A stretch of DNA of 64,000 nt. Origin: Dromaius novaehollandiae. Taxonomy: Eukaryota > Chordata > Aves > Casuariiformes > Dromaiidae. Of this stretch, positions 1 through 13,700 are shown piece by piece; within the stretch, counting starts at the first letter, position 1; every line of letters begins with the position of its first letter. The translations under genes were made by a program, and so were the position numbers. Below the pieces are notes generated by a model, which made no database searches, was not told where the DNA came from, and saw only the letters and a list, made by a program, of their open reading frames with translations. Where the stretch lies: contig NC_088132.1 of NCBI RefSeq assembly GCF_036370855.1, positions 62,162,841 to 62,226,840 on the forward strand. The letters are read 5' to 3'.

Positions 1-1660
1 CATTACATTTACCACCATCATACTTTGGAAACAACAGAACTGCTGTAAAGCACCACAAAATCCCTGTTTCAAGTAACAACAAAAAATTATCTAATCCACA
101 TTTTAAGTGCACTTTTATTCAATTGATATCTATAACAGCAGGGCAATTCATAATTTAGATTTTTGTTTTGTGTAAGACTTAAGAATCAGATGTTCAGTGA
201 TTCCTAAAAATTCTGGCTATAATAGTACATTCTTGCTCTGATATTATGCTAATCTTTCATATTCGTTTCAGTAGCTGTACGTGAGGAGCTTAAAACTGTA
301 CTTTCATGTATATGAATTTTTAAATAATAAAAGGATATTTTCTAAACAGCAAGATCACTTAATTTTTAATCCAAGAAGTTTTCAAAAAGAGTGAAAATAT
401 ATTTCACTGATTTTGCCTCTCTATTGTGTTTTTATCAACTTCAACTGCAGATATTAATAGTCACATCTAGATTAAAATTTAAAATGAAGACAAGTGTTGA
501 TTTCAATGAGGCATGATATACAATTTGAAACAGAAGCGACAAGCCATGTGCTGCTTCTCAGCAAATTCTAGTTCAGTAAGTTGGTTACGAATTATAATAT
601 TAGAATTATAATAAAATGCAAAGATTTTGCTCCAAAACAATGGTTGAAGAATCTCCATCCTTGGAGATTTTCAAAACTCAGTTGGAAAAGGTCCTGAACA
701 ACGTCTGAACTTAAGCATGCTTTGAGTAGGGGTCGAACTAGATGACCTCCAAAGGCTCCTAATACTCTAACTTTTTCTACAATGAAAAGTTAATTCTTGT
801 CTTCAAAAGTTTTAATCATAAATTACCCTCAATAGACTTAAAGGCCATTATTTAACCTTGTTGTCCTCTTACTTCTCTAGGTAATCTAAAACGCAAGGGA
901 ACCTGCTCCCATGTTGACTTTTCCTACAAGGGACAATTAGAAAAACTACATTTGGCTCTAAGACAGGATTACTTGTAAAAAGAGGAGATAAGCTTCAAAC
1001 CATGCATTATTGCTGTCTTAATTACAGTACTACCACAAAAAAAAAAAAAAAGACAACAGCAGTCAACAATTCATTTTTGCACAAACTGTCAGTTTCTGTA
1101 TGTTTAAGCTGAAAAATATACTTTAACAGTAAGTAGGAAGCCCTCAAAATTGATAACCTGAACTTGAAACCTTTGTATGTAGCTAAGGATAGTGCTTTAT
1201 AGGTAATCCCAATTCATATCAGAGCCAAAAAGAAATTAGGAATTTAACTGCACAGTCCCTAAGCATTTTGCCACCAAAAAAATGTCTCCAATACGTAAGG
1301 TTCAGTAAAAATTATAGTTCAGATGTAAGAAGAGATAATTAGTCAGAAGTTTGAAAAGAAAGTTTGCAAGAACTGCATTAAAATAAGCAGATGAATTCAT
1401 TTTGTTCTCCCAAAATCACTGCAAAAAACCCACAGCAAATTAAGAAAAGAATTAAGAAGAGTAAGATCACATTATGCAAAAGAGATCAGTGGGAACTGAG
1501 AAGACCAAGTAAAATAAATAATGTAGGTGTCAACCATAACAATAACTTGTCTATTAATCAAAGAAATTTCTATTATTTTTGTATAGGACAAAAACACTCA
1601 ACTGAGGAATCCTCTGTGTCATTAATATAAAGCTACACTTTAAAGTCCACAAAAAAATAC
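1..1660 (-). other. IPO11 intron 18 (partial)
   Basis: This is AT-rich intronic sequence after coding exon 18. It contains a CR1 3' fragment (about 637-780) and an A15 tract near 1028. No further exon was found on either strand. Confidence 0.7.
637..780 (+). mobile_element. CR1 LINE 3'-end fragment
   Basis: The stretch follows the 3' end of the full CR1 copy at 21.79-21.9 kb: CTTGGAGATTTTCAAAACTC, then GGTCCTGAACAA, then GAACTAGATGACCTCCAAAG. It shows many substitutions, so it is an old, severely 5'-truncated copy, antisense to IPO11. Exact ends are uncertain. Confidence 0.75.
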
Positions 1661-1777
1661 CTGCATATTGACTCTTTCGATCACACAAGACAGAACATGA
1701 AGAACGTGCATTTTGGTGTCACATTCTGTAACTTCTTGAAGCAGCTGAAAGAGCAGTGTAAACATGGATTCCAGATA
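1661..1777 (-). CDS. IPO11: IPO11 coding exon 18
   Basis: Residues 556-594, [16 protein letters not shown] through IERVNMQ. It is 117 bases, 39 codons, phase 0 at both ends, with acceptor CTTTTTAG and donor GTATTT. It is the leftmost IPO11 exon I can find; the next expected exon (IRPYVG...) is not in 1-1660. Confidence 0.95.
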
Positions 1778-4700
1778 CTAAAAGAAAAACAAACAACTAC
1801 AGATTAGACCATTAGAAATAAAATTAGTGATATGAATCAGTAACTATTCCCATATGCTTACAGCACTGACCTAAGACTTCTATGCACCTTGAATGACATC
1901 TGCAGAATGTGCAAAATGCCTGTCTTTCTTTTGGAAAATGCATATTAACCACTCACAGCCTAAAGGAGATTATAAAAAAAATTTAGAGACACTCTTGTGT
2001 AACAGTTCAAGCACGTGACCTATTTCAGCACATATGATTTTCATGTTTTAAGTAGTATAAACACGACTTCACAGATAAGATTTTGTAAAGTCAAAAGCCA
2101 TTCCTCCAGAAAGAGCACTTTATAGAGACATAGCAGAGGTATAAACTCTTCCAGCTTTTGGGTCAATAAATAAAATACAGATTTTGAACTGAAAAAGGCA
2201 TCTTAAACAATTCCAGTGTAGACAACGTAGACTGTAGAAATTCCTGCTGATGCACTTTGCATTTTCATCTAGTCTGCTCCCAAAAGAACTGTGATCAACA
2301 TGGAGGCAATACTCAAATCAGAACAAAAAACAGCTGGTAAATTTGAGAGACCGAAATAAATCTTTGCTGTATTTACAGCCAGTATTTCACTGTTTATGTA
2401 ATGCCAGCACTAATCACCACTGCAAAGAACATCAAAATAGGAGAACAAGAAAGTTCTTCTATATTCAGAAGACACTATTATAATCATACATCTACATTTA
2501 ACATACATGTGAAACAGCAGATTTGAAAATGGTATTTGGAACACTCATACTGGAGACGAAGTAACACTGATGAGGAGACTTATTTGTTAAAGACAGCATT
2601 CATGCTAGGAAAAACTTAGCATCTGGGAGCACATGTTGCATCTAGTACTAAAGACAACTGTAGCAAGTTGTAATATTCATAATACTGAGACATTTTGAAC
2701 TGCATATCTGTAAATTGCACATTAACAACCTTAACAGAGGCAGGTGGAGTCATTAGACATTTTATCCAATGAAGATTAAAAAAAGATATACTGATTACTG
2801 AATAGTTCGGTTTAAAATGAACTTGGAAATGATCTTTTCCTGCCTTGCTTCTAAGAATCTGCTCATCAGAATACTCCCATGCAAATGCTCTTACCGGTAA
2901 GAACTGGTCAGTTCTGAATTCGAAGTCATCTACAGGTAAACAATCATTAAGGAAAAATTGAATAATGACTGACAAATAGATATGAGATTGAATAAGCAAA
3001 TACAGTATGGCTACATGACAATTGTAGGGTGAAGAATTCATTAGTAACTGCAAAATCATTTATTTTCCAGTAACTCTGAATTAAGAACTTATCAAACATC
3101 TTAAGAGAAGGATATTTAACTTCAGTGTTGTAGCTGTCTCAATACGGACCTGAAAGACAAAAGTCAGGAACCATCACATTTACCTCCATTAAATATTTTG
3201 ATTATCAGCATAAAATCTTCAAATAGCAAACCAATAATCATTTTGGCAATTGAATCCTCCTATGTATTCTGTCATCCTCTAAGAAATTTAGTTAATTCAA
3301 CACAAGCATATTTTTGTTTACTTTGGTTTTAGAATCCCTTGAAGTTTATTTGGCAATGTCAAAATGATAACACCTGGAAAAACTATTCAGGCAATACCCT
3401 CACAAAGGTCAAGAAAGACCTAAATAAGAAGCTAGCTAATCTGTCATAAAAGCTGTTGCAATGGAGAATGAGTTTAACCTCTGATTATCTTATGACTCAC
3501 TGTCACTCAAAAAGCTCAGAATCATAGATAAACTCAAGCTAGCAGAAATAGATGTCTGTGAAGCATTAACTTTGAAAACAGTCACAACACACTGACACAA
3601 AATCCACTCTGCCTGGCTAAAGTTGTCCAGAATCACAGAAATAACTGTCAGACTGCAAATTATTAATATTAAACTAAAACTTTTTTCTAGGTGCTACTTT
3701 ACTTTTTTTTTTTTTTTTTTTTTTTTTAAACAAAACTCCTCAACTTCAAGTTCACCTGCTGGTATGCTAAAATTCTGGCTTCAAACCAGAGAACCACACT
3801 GAACTAGCTTCTGCCAGCAGAAGGTAACTATGTTGGTACTTATTCTCTGCAATACAGAATATTGTTTCATCACAAAATAACCTTGTTTTCTGTACAGGAA
3901 GTATTCATGAGTTTATGAATGATCTATGTCAAGATGCTTCAAAACTTTTTTCTTACACAAAACGTAGATGGTTGCTAACACCAATCATTTTTCCACCTAC
4001 AGAGCTATCACCTAGAAAATATGCTAAGGGTTTGTTTCACGTCCTGGACCTTATTTTCAGGAATAAAACCCCTCCACAACTTCCCAACAGATTATCTTTG
4101 TTTTTGAGAGACACAATAGACTTTAACGTGTGATGTTCTAAAGTTTTCAACTAAGTTTACATAAGGGATGGCATGTTTTGGATTACTCATTTGTCTCGCA
4201 AAAACAGATGAAATGTCTATTTATAAATACTTACCACTAAGTCTTGGTCCTGAAGCAAGTTACGAATTGCCTCATATAACATTGGCCTCAAGTCCGATTT
4301 GAATTTTACAGAAATCCACTGTCCAATCAGCCAAATTACTCGTCGGCGTATTGGTTTATACCTTTAAAAATGAGTAAAAAAAAGAATCATTGTACCTCAC
4401 TTAATTCATTATCCTTCCTCTCTAAAATACTTTGATAAAAGAGAAATCTTAGTAACAAAAGGAAATATTATTCCTCAAGACTCTTAAAGTATTTAGTTTG
4501 TAAAGACTAACTTCAAAATTTTAATGTATAAATTTTTTTTAAATCAAACTTTTTCACTAGCAAACTCAGGAAACACCAATGTATGGCTGAAAGCAAAGCT
4601 TCTGTCCTAAAGGACTGAATCCTGAAGGTCTTGCTAGAAACAGTTTATTCTGCATACAACGCACAAATAAAAGAAACTAAAAATAGATCTTCCATTTACT

Positions 4701-7700
4701 ATTGTCACCATGACTTCAACTATTTTCACTACACTTTCCAGCAATTTTCTTGAAACTCCTTTTATGCTCAAGTTTTGAAGCCAGATACAATTTATAAAAT
4801 CCAAACTTAACTACTGCATTACAACAACTACCAGTATATTTCATGTCATCAGTCTAAAAATATTCTCAGAAGAACTGACATTACCAAATCTTACACCATC
4901 ACTGCCACACCAAGAGCATTAAACAGCTTTCAAGTCAGCAGGAAGAAGAAAGAAGAAAAGTAATAAGCTGAACTGCTTAACAAAGATTCAGAAAAAATCT
5001 TCTATGGAGCTACTATTTCTCTCCGCTGATTATAAAGGAGGTTGGCCAAGGAGACTAGCTCAGATTTAAATGTTTAACTTGCAGATATATAAAATTAGGC
5101 AAGATGAACCCTATCCAAGGAATTCTAAGTAACAAGCTATTTTGCCTTGTTATCCTACTGTATTTTTCATTTGATCCATTTCTATCTTACAAGCCACCAT
5201 GATAGCAATCTAAACTGAAGAAGTTGCTAAATGTGAAGAAGCCTCAATAAATGATTTATTGAATGTTCCTGTAAGATTAACAACAAAGTACACCTTGTGA
5301 GAACACAAAAGTCTGTGTAAGGAGCATATGTACAGCAGTCCATTAGGCTAGCACACAAAGCTAGTGACAAGTAAGAAACCATTGTTGCTTGATGTTTACT
5401 GAGTGGCAGTGAAGCACAAACAACCCATTTTCTACAAAATAAGCATGATGTTCACAATACGTTGCCTTACTAATGCACCTCCTTCTAAGTATACAAGCAA
5501 TTGCGATGATGTAACTTTTCAGTTCTTGGCCTACTCATAGCCGATATACAAACATCAGAAATGTAAACATCAGAATCTTGAAAGAAAAACCAACAGTTTT
5601 TTCTTGAGACTAGTCTTAGACAGTTTTCAAAACAGTATCACACCAAAAGCGGTTCTAAACAACACTTCACATAAGCACATAGCCATTGCCTTTTCCACTA
5701 TACGTTAAATTGAACTGTATTTGTAAAGCAAATGCTTATAATTGGCATTTGGAACTAAAGAAGCTGGCTGGCATCTCCTTTCGGAAAATCATTTGAGACT
5801 GTTACACTGGCCCCAATGGTATCAGCAAACAAATCAGCTCATGCTTCATTTTACTGGACTAATCTGAATTTCAGCTCTTTTGGGGGGGGGGGGGGGGTGG
5901 TCATGGATGATATGGAAGTCATCCAATGACGGTATTGTATATATTAGCATTTACTGTCCTTCCCCTGCGGGAACAGGGACAGCCTGAGGAACTGGGAGGA
6001 ACGCTGTCTTCCTAGTCAGTTGTGGTGACAGACAACTCAGTCTATACTGAAATGCTAAAGCTGGTCCTTCAAAATATCTATGATATTCACTAAAGAAGAG
6101 AGAGGTGCCCAACATGAAGGCCAACTAAGTTCAGAAAACCTTGAAGGGGAGGTAAACCCCTAGCAGACGGACTACATAATATTCTTTACATAAAATCAGC
6201 CTGCAATCATTCTCACTTTGTCAACTTTACAATCCTGATTTGCCCTTACTTCCTTTGTTGCTGGCAAAATTAACTGAAGAGTGCAATACAGGGCTTATAT
6301 TTGAGCCAGTAAAGAAGAATATATCACTATTTTGGCTAAGCTATACTTTCAAAGAGATCACTTCCACAGATTTCAATGGGACTTTGCTGCCTAAAGAGCT
6401 CTGAGGACTCAGGAGGCCTAAAATATCTTTCTTTAAATGCAAAAATGTGCTGAAAAAGTTTAGTCAACCCAAATACATGTAAGAAGACAGATTTATAACA
6501 CTTTTACACAACATTATGAAAGCAGCCACCACACAGTAATTGACACACATTATGAACAGCAAGATAAGTTCCAGGAACACTATTATTTCTGTGACTGTAT
6601 CAATTGCCTTTACATATCTCTGCTCATTTAGTGGGTATGTTTAAACACTGAATCCTTCCCAGATCTGCAGTTGTTAGATACTATACCTTATCAAATTTAT
6701 ATCAACAGTTTATAATTCAAGAGACAAAAGACATTAAGGTTATGAGAAGGTTACCTGTTATGAGAAACTTGTAGTTCTGATAGTAGTTGATTTTTAAACC
6801 ATTGATCAAAATCCACACTATCAAACAGTTCATAAGCAGCAAGTCCAACTGCATTATACACTGGGGAAAAACAATAAAGTTGTGCTTGTTATTTGCTTAA
6901 ATGTTTCATTGTTAATTCTAAGTTATCAGCCTAAAGTTTCCAAAAAAATGTTTTAATATCACCAGAGTGCAATAAAGAAAGCAAAACTAACATATGTACT
7001 CTGGAAACAGGTATCATCAGACTGTGGTGAAGGGCATTCCGGAGAAAATTTTAGTTGAAGATACTACAGGAAAAACTTTATAGACTTCTGAAAACAGTTA
7101 CAAGCCATAGCACCAGTGAAAATCTCATTCTAACAGCAAGAATCATTCCATGAGAGGCCTCTGATAATGCTTTTCTTCCACCATAAAATCTCCTTATTTA
7201 TAAAATGGATAGAGTATCTCCAAAGTGTAACAGTTAGTTTATTTACAGATGGGAAAAGGAAAGGAGAGGAAGAGATTGTGGGTTTGTTTCACAAAAATGC
7301 AACAGAAAAGCACCATATTTGTGCATAACCATTTCTAACAGATAAGACTGACACCAAGTGCATAGAAAAAATGATTTAGGTCCTATTTTGCAAATGTCTT
7401 AAAATTAAATCTTGCAAATTCTTTGTATAGTTTTTAAGTCAAGCAAAACAGTAGCTCTGTTCCTTCAAAGGTAAAGTAAAATTTAATTTACCAGCATCTT
7501 TAATCAGTATAGCACTGGTATCTTCCATGTTGGTCGATCCTGCAAGACAAAATTAAAATAAACAAAAAAGCCTAACTAAACAAAAAACACAAGCAAGATG
7601 TTTGTGTAAATGAAGTAGTCTATAGCAAAGACTAGCAGCTTACATTTTTAGGAAGTATTCATAACCACAAACAATGGACAACGCTTATTTTTAAAGCCAC

Positions 7701-10700
7701 ACTTCCATTAGTGTCCCTATATCTTTGTTTTATTTACAAGTTCAGTATATCAGTTCTGATACTTTCTTCAGTGAACATACTAAAATCATATCTCTGCTTT
7801 GATACCCCATTTTTACTAGCTTCCTCTGAACAGAAATATTTTTAATAACAACACGTATATTGGAAGCATGTATTTTAAGGGAGAGACTTAAAAAACAACT
7901 ACTGAAGAATTAGAAGTTACTAAAGAATGACTATTGTATGGCACTATTTCACTATCTAGACCTAGTTCCTACATACTTTATATATGTGTCAGCATGCATA
8001 TTTAGAATTCATAAAAAAGTACATTTAAAGTTGTCCAAAATCTTGAGAATTAATCAATTCTTAATGCCACCTAGTGCTCCCTCAATAAGCCTCATATTGA
8101 CAGCATCCATAAATGCTATTATGGACTTCTGGAGCAAAAAAGAACCCCTTAGCATAAAAGTACTAACTATTTGGAAAACAAAACAACTGTCAATCTTTTC
8201 GGAATAAAAAAATCTTTTATGACTCCCAGTATCGCAGCCAGCAAACCATCCTGAAACTTACATATGCAAAGTATTTTGTGAAGAAATTCTGGATCTGAAG
8301 TCAAAAACTATCCTCAGGAAATGAATGTTTATTCCTAGCTAACAGAACATACTGATCCATTCTGGTAAGTTCAAATGTAAATTACTGTAATAAGTCATTT
8401 AAGATACAACCGGGGAAACCAAACCTAAGCAGAAAGGACAAGAAAAACAAAGTGGCAGCCACCACTCATTGTCTTCCACAGGCACTATGAAACTCAGTTT
8501 ATGAGGAGAAGAAAACGTGAATTGTTCCTCAGCCTATGAAGACTCCTGTCTTCATACAGAAAAAGAGTAAACTTAAATAGATTCTTCAGCTGCCCCAGAC
8601 TCTCCAAAGTGACAGCACAGCCTCAACTTTCTGTTCTACAAGGATTTTCTTGCAATTTCTGCAGAGACACAGCAGATATACCATAAACAGCCTTGCAAGA
8701 TTTGAACAGGAAACTCCTGCTAAAAGTAGCCTACAGAATTAAGCTTGTCAACAGTTGTCAATAAAGTCTGCAACCTCACAAAAGTAAAGATGCTGCTCCA
8801 GTCTTTGTCAGTCATCTAAAATTAAATAAAAATAATAAAGATGAAAAGGAAAGAATCCTTAGGATTTCCTTTTCCTATATACACGTTGCATTTTCATTAT
8901 GATAGGATTAGAAATCTTAATATGTTATTTGAAAAATACAGACTGAATATACTATATAATATTGTATTTCACAAAATTGTTTAACATCTGACACAAAGAA
9001 ACAAAGAACTCTACACTTTACTGTTTATTTTTAAACAGCTTACCTTGTAGACTGTGAACCATTTCTAAAAGCACAGGGGTAAGAGTCTGATTATATTCGT
9101 GGAAAATATCAATAAAAAGAACTTCTGTGCATGGCTGGAAAAAGAAAATCTGCTATAGAGTCTATCAAAATAAAGACAAGTAAAATGCATTTTATGCTAC
9201 ACAGCATAGCATGCAATATAATAGTAAATTTTGCTACAGTGTATGAAATATCATTTCAAATCACACAGCATGTTCAAGTTTAGCAAGATTTTGATCACTG
9301 GGTCTACACGAGCAAGTTCTGTGGTGCAACAAGAGTGGATCCATGGGAGTGAAACAACTTGTGTTGAGAAGCCAGTGACCACACTGTACATATTTAAGAG
9401 TTTTCTTTTGGATTAGCTCCAGTTCATCATCTGGACTAAATGCCCATTTGCACTTGGAACACATTAGATATGCATCTTCTTTCTTAGTTTCAGTTTAAAG
9501 TAACCCAGCTAATATGCTCTGAGATCACCCTACAAAGCAAATCACAGTAGGGACAATTGGGAGATTCACTTCAAAAAGCACACTTTTGATGTGAACTAAA
9601 ATGCTAATATAGATGCATCTGATATAACTTTTAGCAGACATGATCAATAAAGAAATTTTTAGTGAGAGCATGAAAATGAAACTCTGTTGCTCACCTAGTT
9701 CTATCCATCAGTTCAAAGAAGAAAGAACTTGCAGTGGGCTTAATAACCACCACACATGGCATATAATACAATCCCCACAGCAAACTCCTTTCCCTCTCTC
9801 TCAGAATACGAAGCACATAGTTTCCAGTATATTTCAGAATGTTTGTGCACTGATATATGGACAAAGTTAAGCTGAATTATTACTGATGAGGTTTCTCTAA
9901 TCAACTAAAGACTTCTTAAAAACATGAGCTTCTTTTTTTTACCAAATGCCATTGCTCTTGTACCATCAAAAAAATGCATCCAGAAATGTTTCATTTCAAA
10001 TTGAAACTCTTACCCTGAGACTGTATTTCCAAGAATCTCCTCCTGTCTCTTCTACAGCTATTAATTCACAAAATAAAAAAAGAGGGAGAAAGTATTATTT
10101 CAGCTATGTTTTAAGCTTATTTAGTATTTACTTCTGTGAATATCATGGACTACTGAAAAGTTTCAGGTTCTGAAAACAATCTCCAGAAGGAATACCTGTC
10201 TATAAAACAGGAGTGCAGAAAATTAAACAGCCAATATTGCAATAGGTAATTTGTAGAGGTAATGTGAAAAATGAAACTTTTATACCAGTATCTAAATAAA
10301 GTGAAAACTATACAATGTTTCTTACTGAAGCCTTCCGGGTCCTCTTCCCACATTGTCAACTCTTCCTCTGTCAGCAGGAAATAGTGAGTGACTAATCTCC
10401 TACATATTTCCATTAGTGTTGGATATGTAAAAAATGCTGTCTTTATCTTATGTGCTTCAAGAGTTTCAGGACTGCTATCTGAAATAAAATGTGTAATTTC
10501 AAAATTACAATTAAATGGCTAATTAATCAAACAGTTTAGTAAAACTAGAAAGAAATCAATAAGTAAGAAATTCTTCTCCTCAAAGAAACAATTATATTTT
10601 TGTAACAGATTTCCAGGTGATTTTTTTTTTTTTTAAGCAAGTCAAACTCCTCAATCCATTTAATTTTAAGAGATTTCTTTTACAGCACAATTAGACTGAT

Positions 10701-13700
10701 AGGTCTGCTGGACTTAAGTTGATTAAAAAAACCCACACACACAGCACTCAAAAAGAGATTCACTTATACCTATTCAGAAAGAATCCAAATATCATCTTAA
10801 AATTAATTTAAGCGTTCATTTTCAACACTAAAGATACTAGTAAAAAAAACAAATATCATATGCTACACAAATAACACAATCACTATACAACAGTCTCACA
10901 TTAAGAAAAAGTATTTTTCTCTAAATATTTTTAATTTTTTAATGAAATCACCCAGTTCTCTAAAAGTAAGGGGCATTTATTAGAATATACTATATTCTTC
11001 ATGTCTCAAGTGAAAGTTACATTTCAAAAGCTCAAACACAACTATGAACATACGTAAGCAGCAATTTCTGTTAACAATCAGGGCATTCTAAGGTACTATA
11101 AATTATGGAATAACGGTGAAATGTATCAGTATTTTAAAGAATTTTATATGCTGGATTAGTGTAATCTTTATGACATACATACCTTTATATTCATGAAATT
11201 GATTTTTTTTTTGATTTAGCAATAAGAATGCTAATTGTCATCTAGTCATTGGCAAAAGTCAAACTAATATGAAAGTTCAATTTTTTTGGAAAAATGTAGT
11301 TCAGCTCCAAAGAAATCAATTTTAGTTATCTGTACATACAGATGTGTACATAGAGTCAAAGACTTGTGAAATAAAGTTCAACAGAAACAGAACATAAGCT
11401 TGCTGTGTATTCAACTGCCACAAATTTACTGTATTTTTTATAGCACTGTTACTAATTAATTAAAATTGTTCACCGAAAACTAAAATGATCATCAGAGAAA
11501 ATATGCTTGATAACAAAAGTTCCTCAAGGATTTAAAATGACTTGGGCAAGTCACTATTTACATTAGTACTTTCACCAAAATAACAACTAGAGACAGAAGC
11601 ATACGTTATTAATGAAGTATTAAGCATTTCAAAACAATGTCTTAAAGGAGTTTAAGTGTTGGTAACAACTAGCAAGATGTTTCTCAAGAACTGAAAAATG
11701 TTTTTAGTAAATAGGAGCAGTACCTTCAATATTTTTGGATGGCTTATAAGCATAATTTTTTACAATCATCTTCATGAGATTCATGCACTGTACAATAAAC
11801 CGCTCAAATACAACTCCTTCACCAGCCTCTGTGAAAACATAGCTTACAGCAAACTCCAATGACCTCTGAATCAAAGGGGTAAATGAAAAAGGATGTTGAT
11901 CCAGGAAGTCCAAAAGCTAAAAATTAAGGAAGAGGAAAGAGAAAAAAATCAAATGACTTTTTGTGCAAGTCTTATGTATTAAATGCTTTCACAAACTAGT
12001 TACAAAAAACAAGTGCCTATTTATATAAAACTATAGAAAAGTAAGAAAACTGAACATAGGAAGGTAGGAAAGGATCAGTATCAATGCTACTGAAACATGA
12101 ACTTCTCAATGAAATTCCTGATTCAGATTCAAAATTACTTCTTGCTACAAGTTTAAAGAACAATACCCGTTTTCTATTAGACAGGCTTGCTTGCAATATA
12201 GTATAAAAAAATGTATCAATCACATTTAAGACTCTTAAAATTTTAGCTGATACTTACACATAAATTTGTTTTAAACAAGTTCAGTTGTTCATCTTGCTAG
12301 GAACACATCCCAGCATCAAAACAGATGCCTCTAAGGAGAGGCAACCCACAGCATTTTCACCAGACTATCAATCTTTTGTTGTGTTTATAGCTTTCAAACA
12401 TCCTATATCACATCCCCCCAAAAGTGACTCCAACGCATGCAGGAACTAACTGACAATTTTGAAACAGATCACTACAATTATTTGCTACCCAATCCCTAAA
12501 GTTAACAGATTTTAGTCTAATACTCTCATCAATACACACATGGGATTTGAGGAAGATCCTTGGGTTAAAAAAAGAATAATCCATCTCTATTACAATTATT
12601 TCAATTTAAAAAAAAGAGGTGTGAGGGAGAAGTTTTTTGATCCTTTTTTCTCCCTCCTTAACCGCAGTACGAGCAGCTGCCTCTTCAGCTTAGCTTTTCT
12701 AATCAGTAATCTAGAGCAGCCTGGCCTGGTCTATTCCTTTCATCTTCTCTACTATTGCAAAAATACCCCAAAGTATAAATTCTTGCATCCTAATTTCCAG
12801 AGGTGCTAGATTATCTACAAAAAAAAGCATTCTCTCTTCATGTTTATAAAATAGAACGAAAAGAAGGTGCACAACTCCTATATTCTGCCTGTGAGTTCAA
12901 ATTAACTTCTGTGATACAGACATAGAATATTGGGTCAGAGCACCTTCAGTTCAATTTCAATGAGAGCTCCAGGTGCTTCCCACCTCTGATAACAAGACTG
13001 AATATTTAAATAAGATTCATGACCCCAAGATACAATCTGTAAACAATGGGAACACTATAGATTTTGTATTTATGAAAGAGAGCAAATGACGTTGCAATTC
13101 CTGCTTATGCTGAGTTAGCTGAAAACTCAAAACATATTATAATAAAAAAGTCAGAGTGTAAGAGTGAGAAAGTTTTTTGTTAACCTTCTTTCAATAAACT
13201 AATAGTGGCCAGTTATTCAATCCAACTGCTCACAAACAACAATCTAACTGCTTGTGAAAGGCAGCATAGAAAGTTTATAATCTCTTTCCCTGTCAATGCC
13301 ATTCCCAGTTACAAAACTGTTTTCAACAAAACATCTAGAATTGTTTTTCTGAACAAAATCCTAGTTATAATTTACCTACAGGATACACTTAACTTTGTTT
13401 GAGGTAAGGAAACTTATTCTTCACTCCTGCAATTTACGTTAGCATGAGTAGACAGATATGCTTTTCTTTAAGTAGAGCGTAAGTTTTCACAAACATGTTT
13501 TACAGCAAAGAAGCTGCAGCTCCTTCTGTTTCTTTGAAACATCTGAAACTTATTGTTTTTAAGGAATATATATATATATATATTCGGATAGGGTCGGCTC
13601 TTCCAGAAGCTGAAAAATGTTCAGTATCTGAACGGAGAATTTACTTACCACTTTAGTGAATAGAATTATAGTCTTTTCTAGACGATCTCTGCATACGTTT

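Noticed and set aside
2895..3149. GT-AG alternative for the intron between IPO11 exons 16 and 17 (AG at CCTGTAG)
   Set aside because: The acceptor would drop CTGT from exon 17 and need a preceding exon ending in a different phase. No GT donor near 3116 restores the conserved Thr-Val.
3703..3727. T25 tract as the poly(A) tail of a minus-strand retrocopy
   Set aside because: No gene-like or SINE-like body and no flanking direct repeats could be seen next to it.
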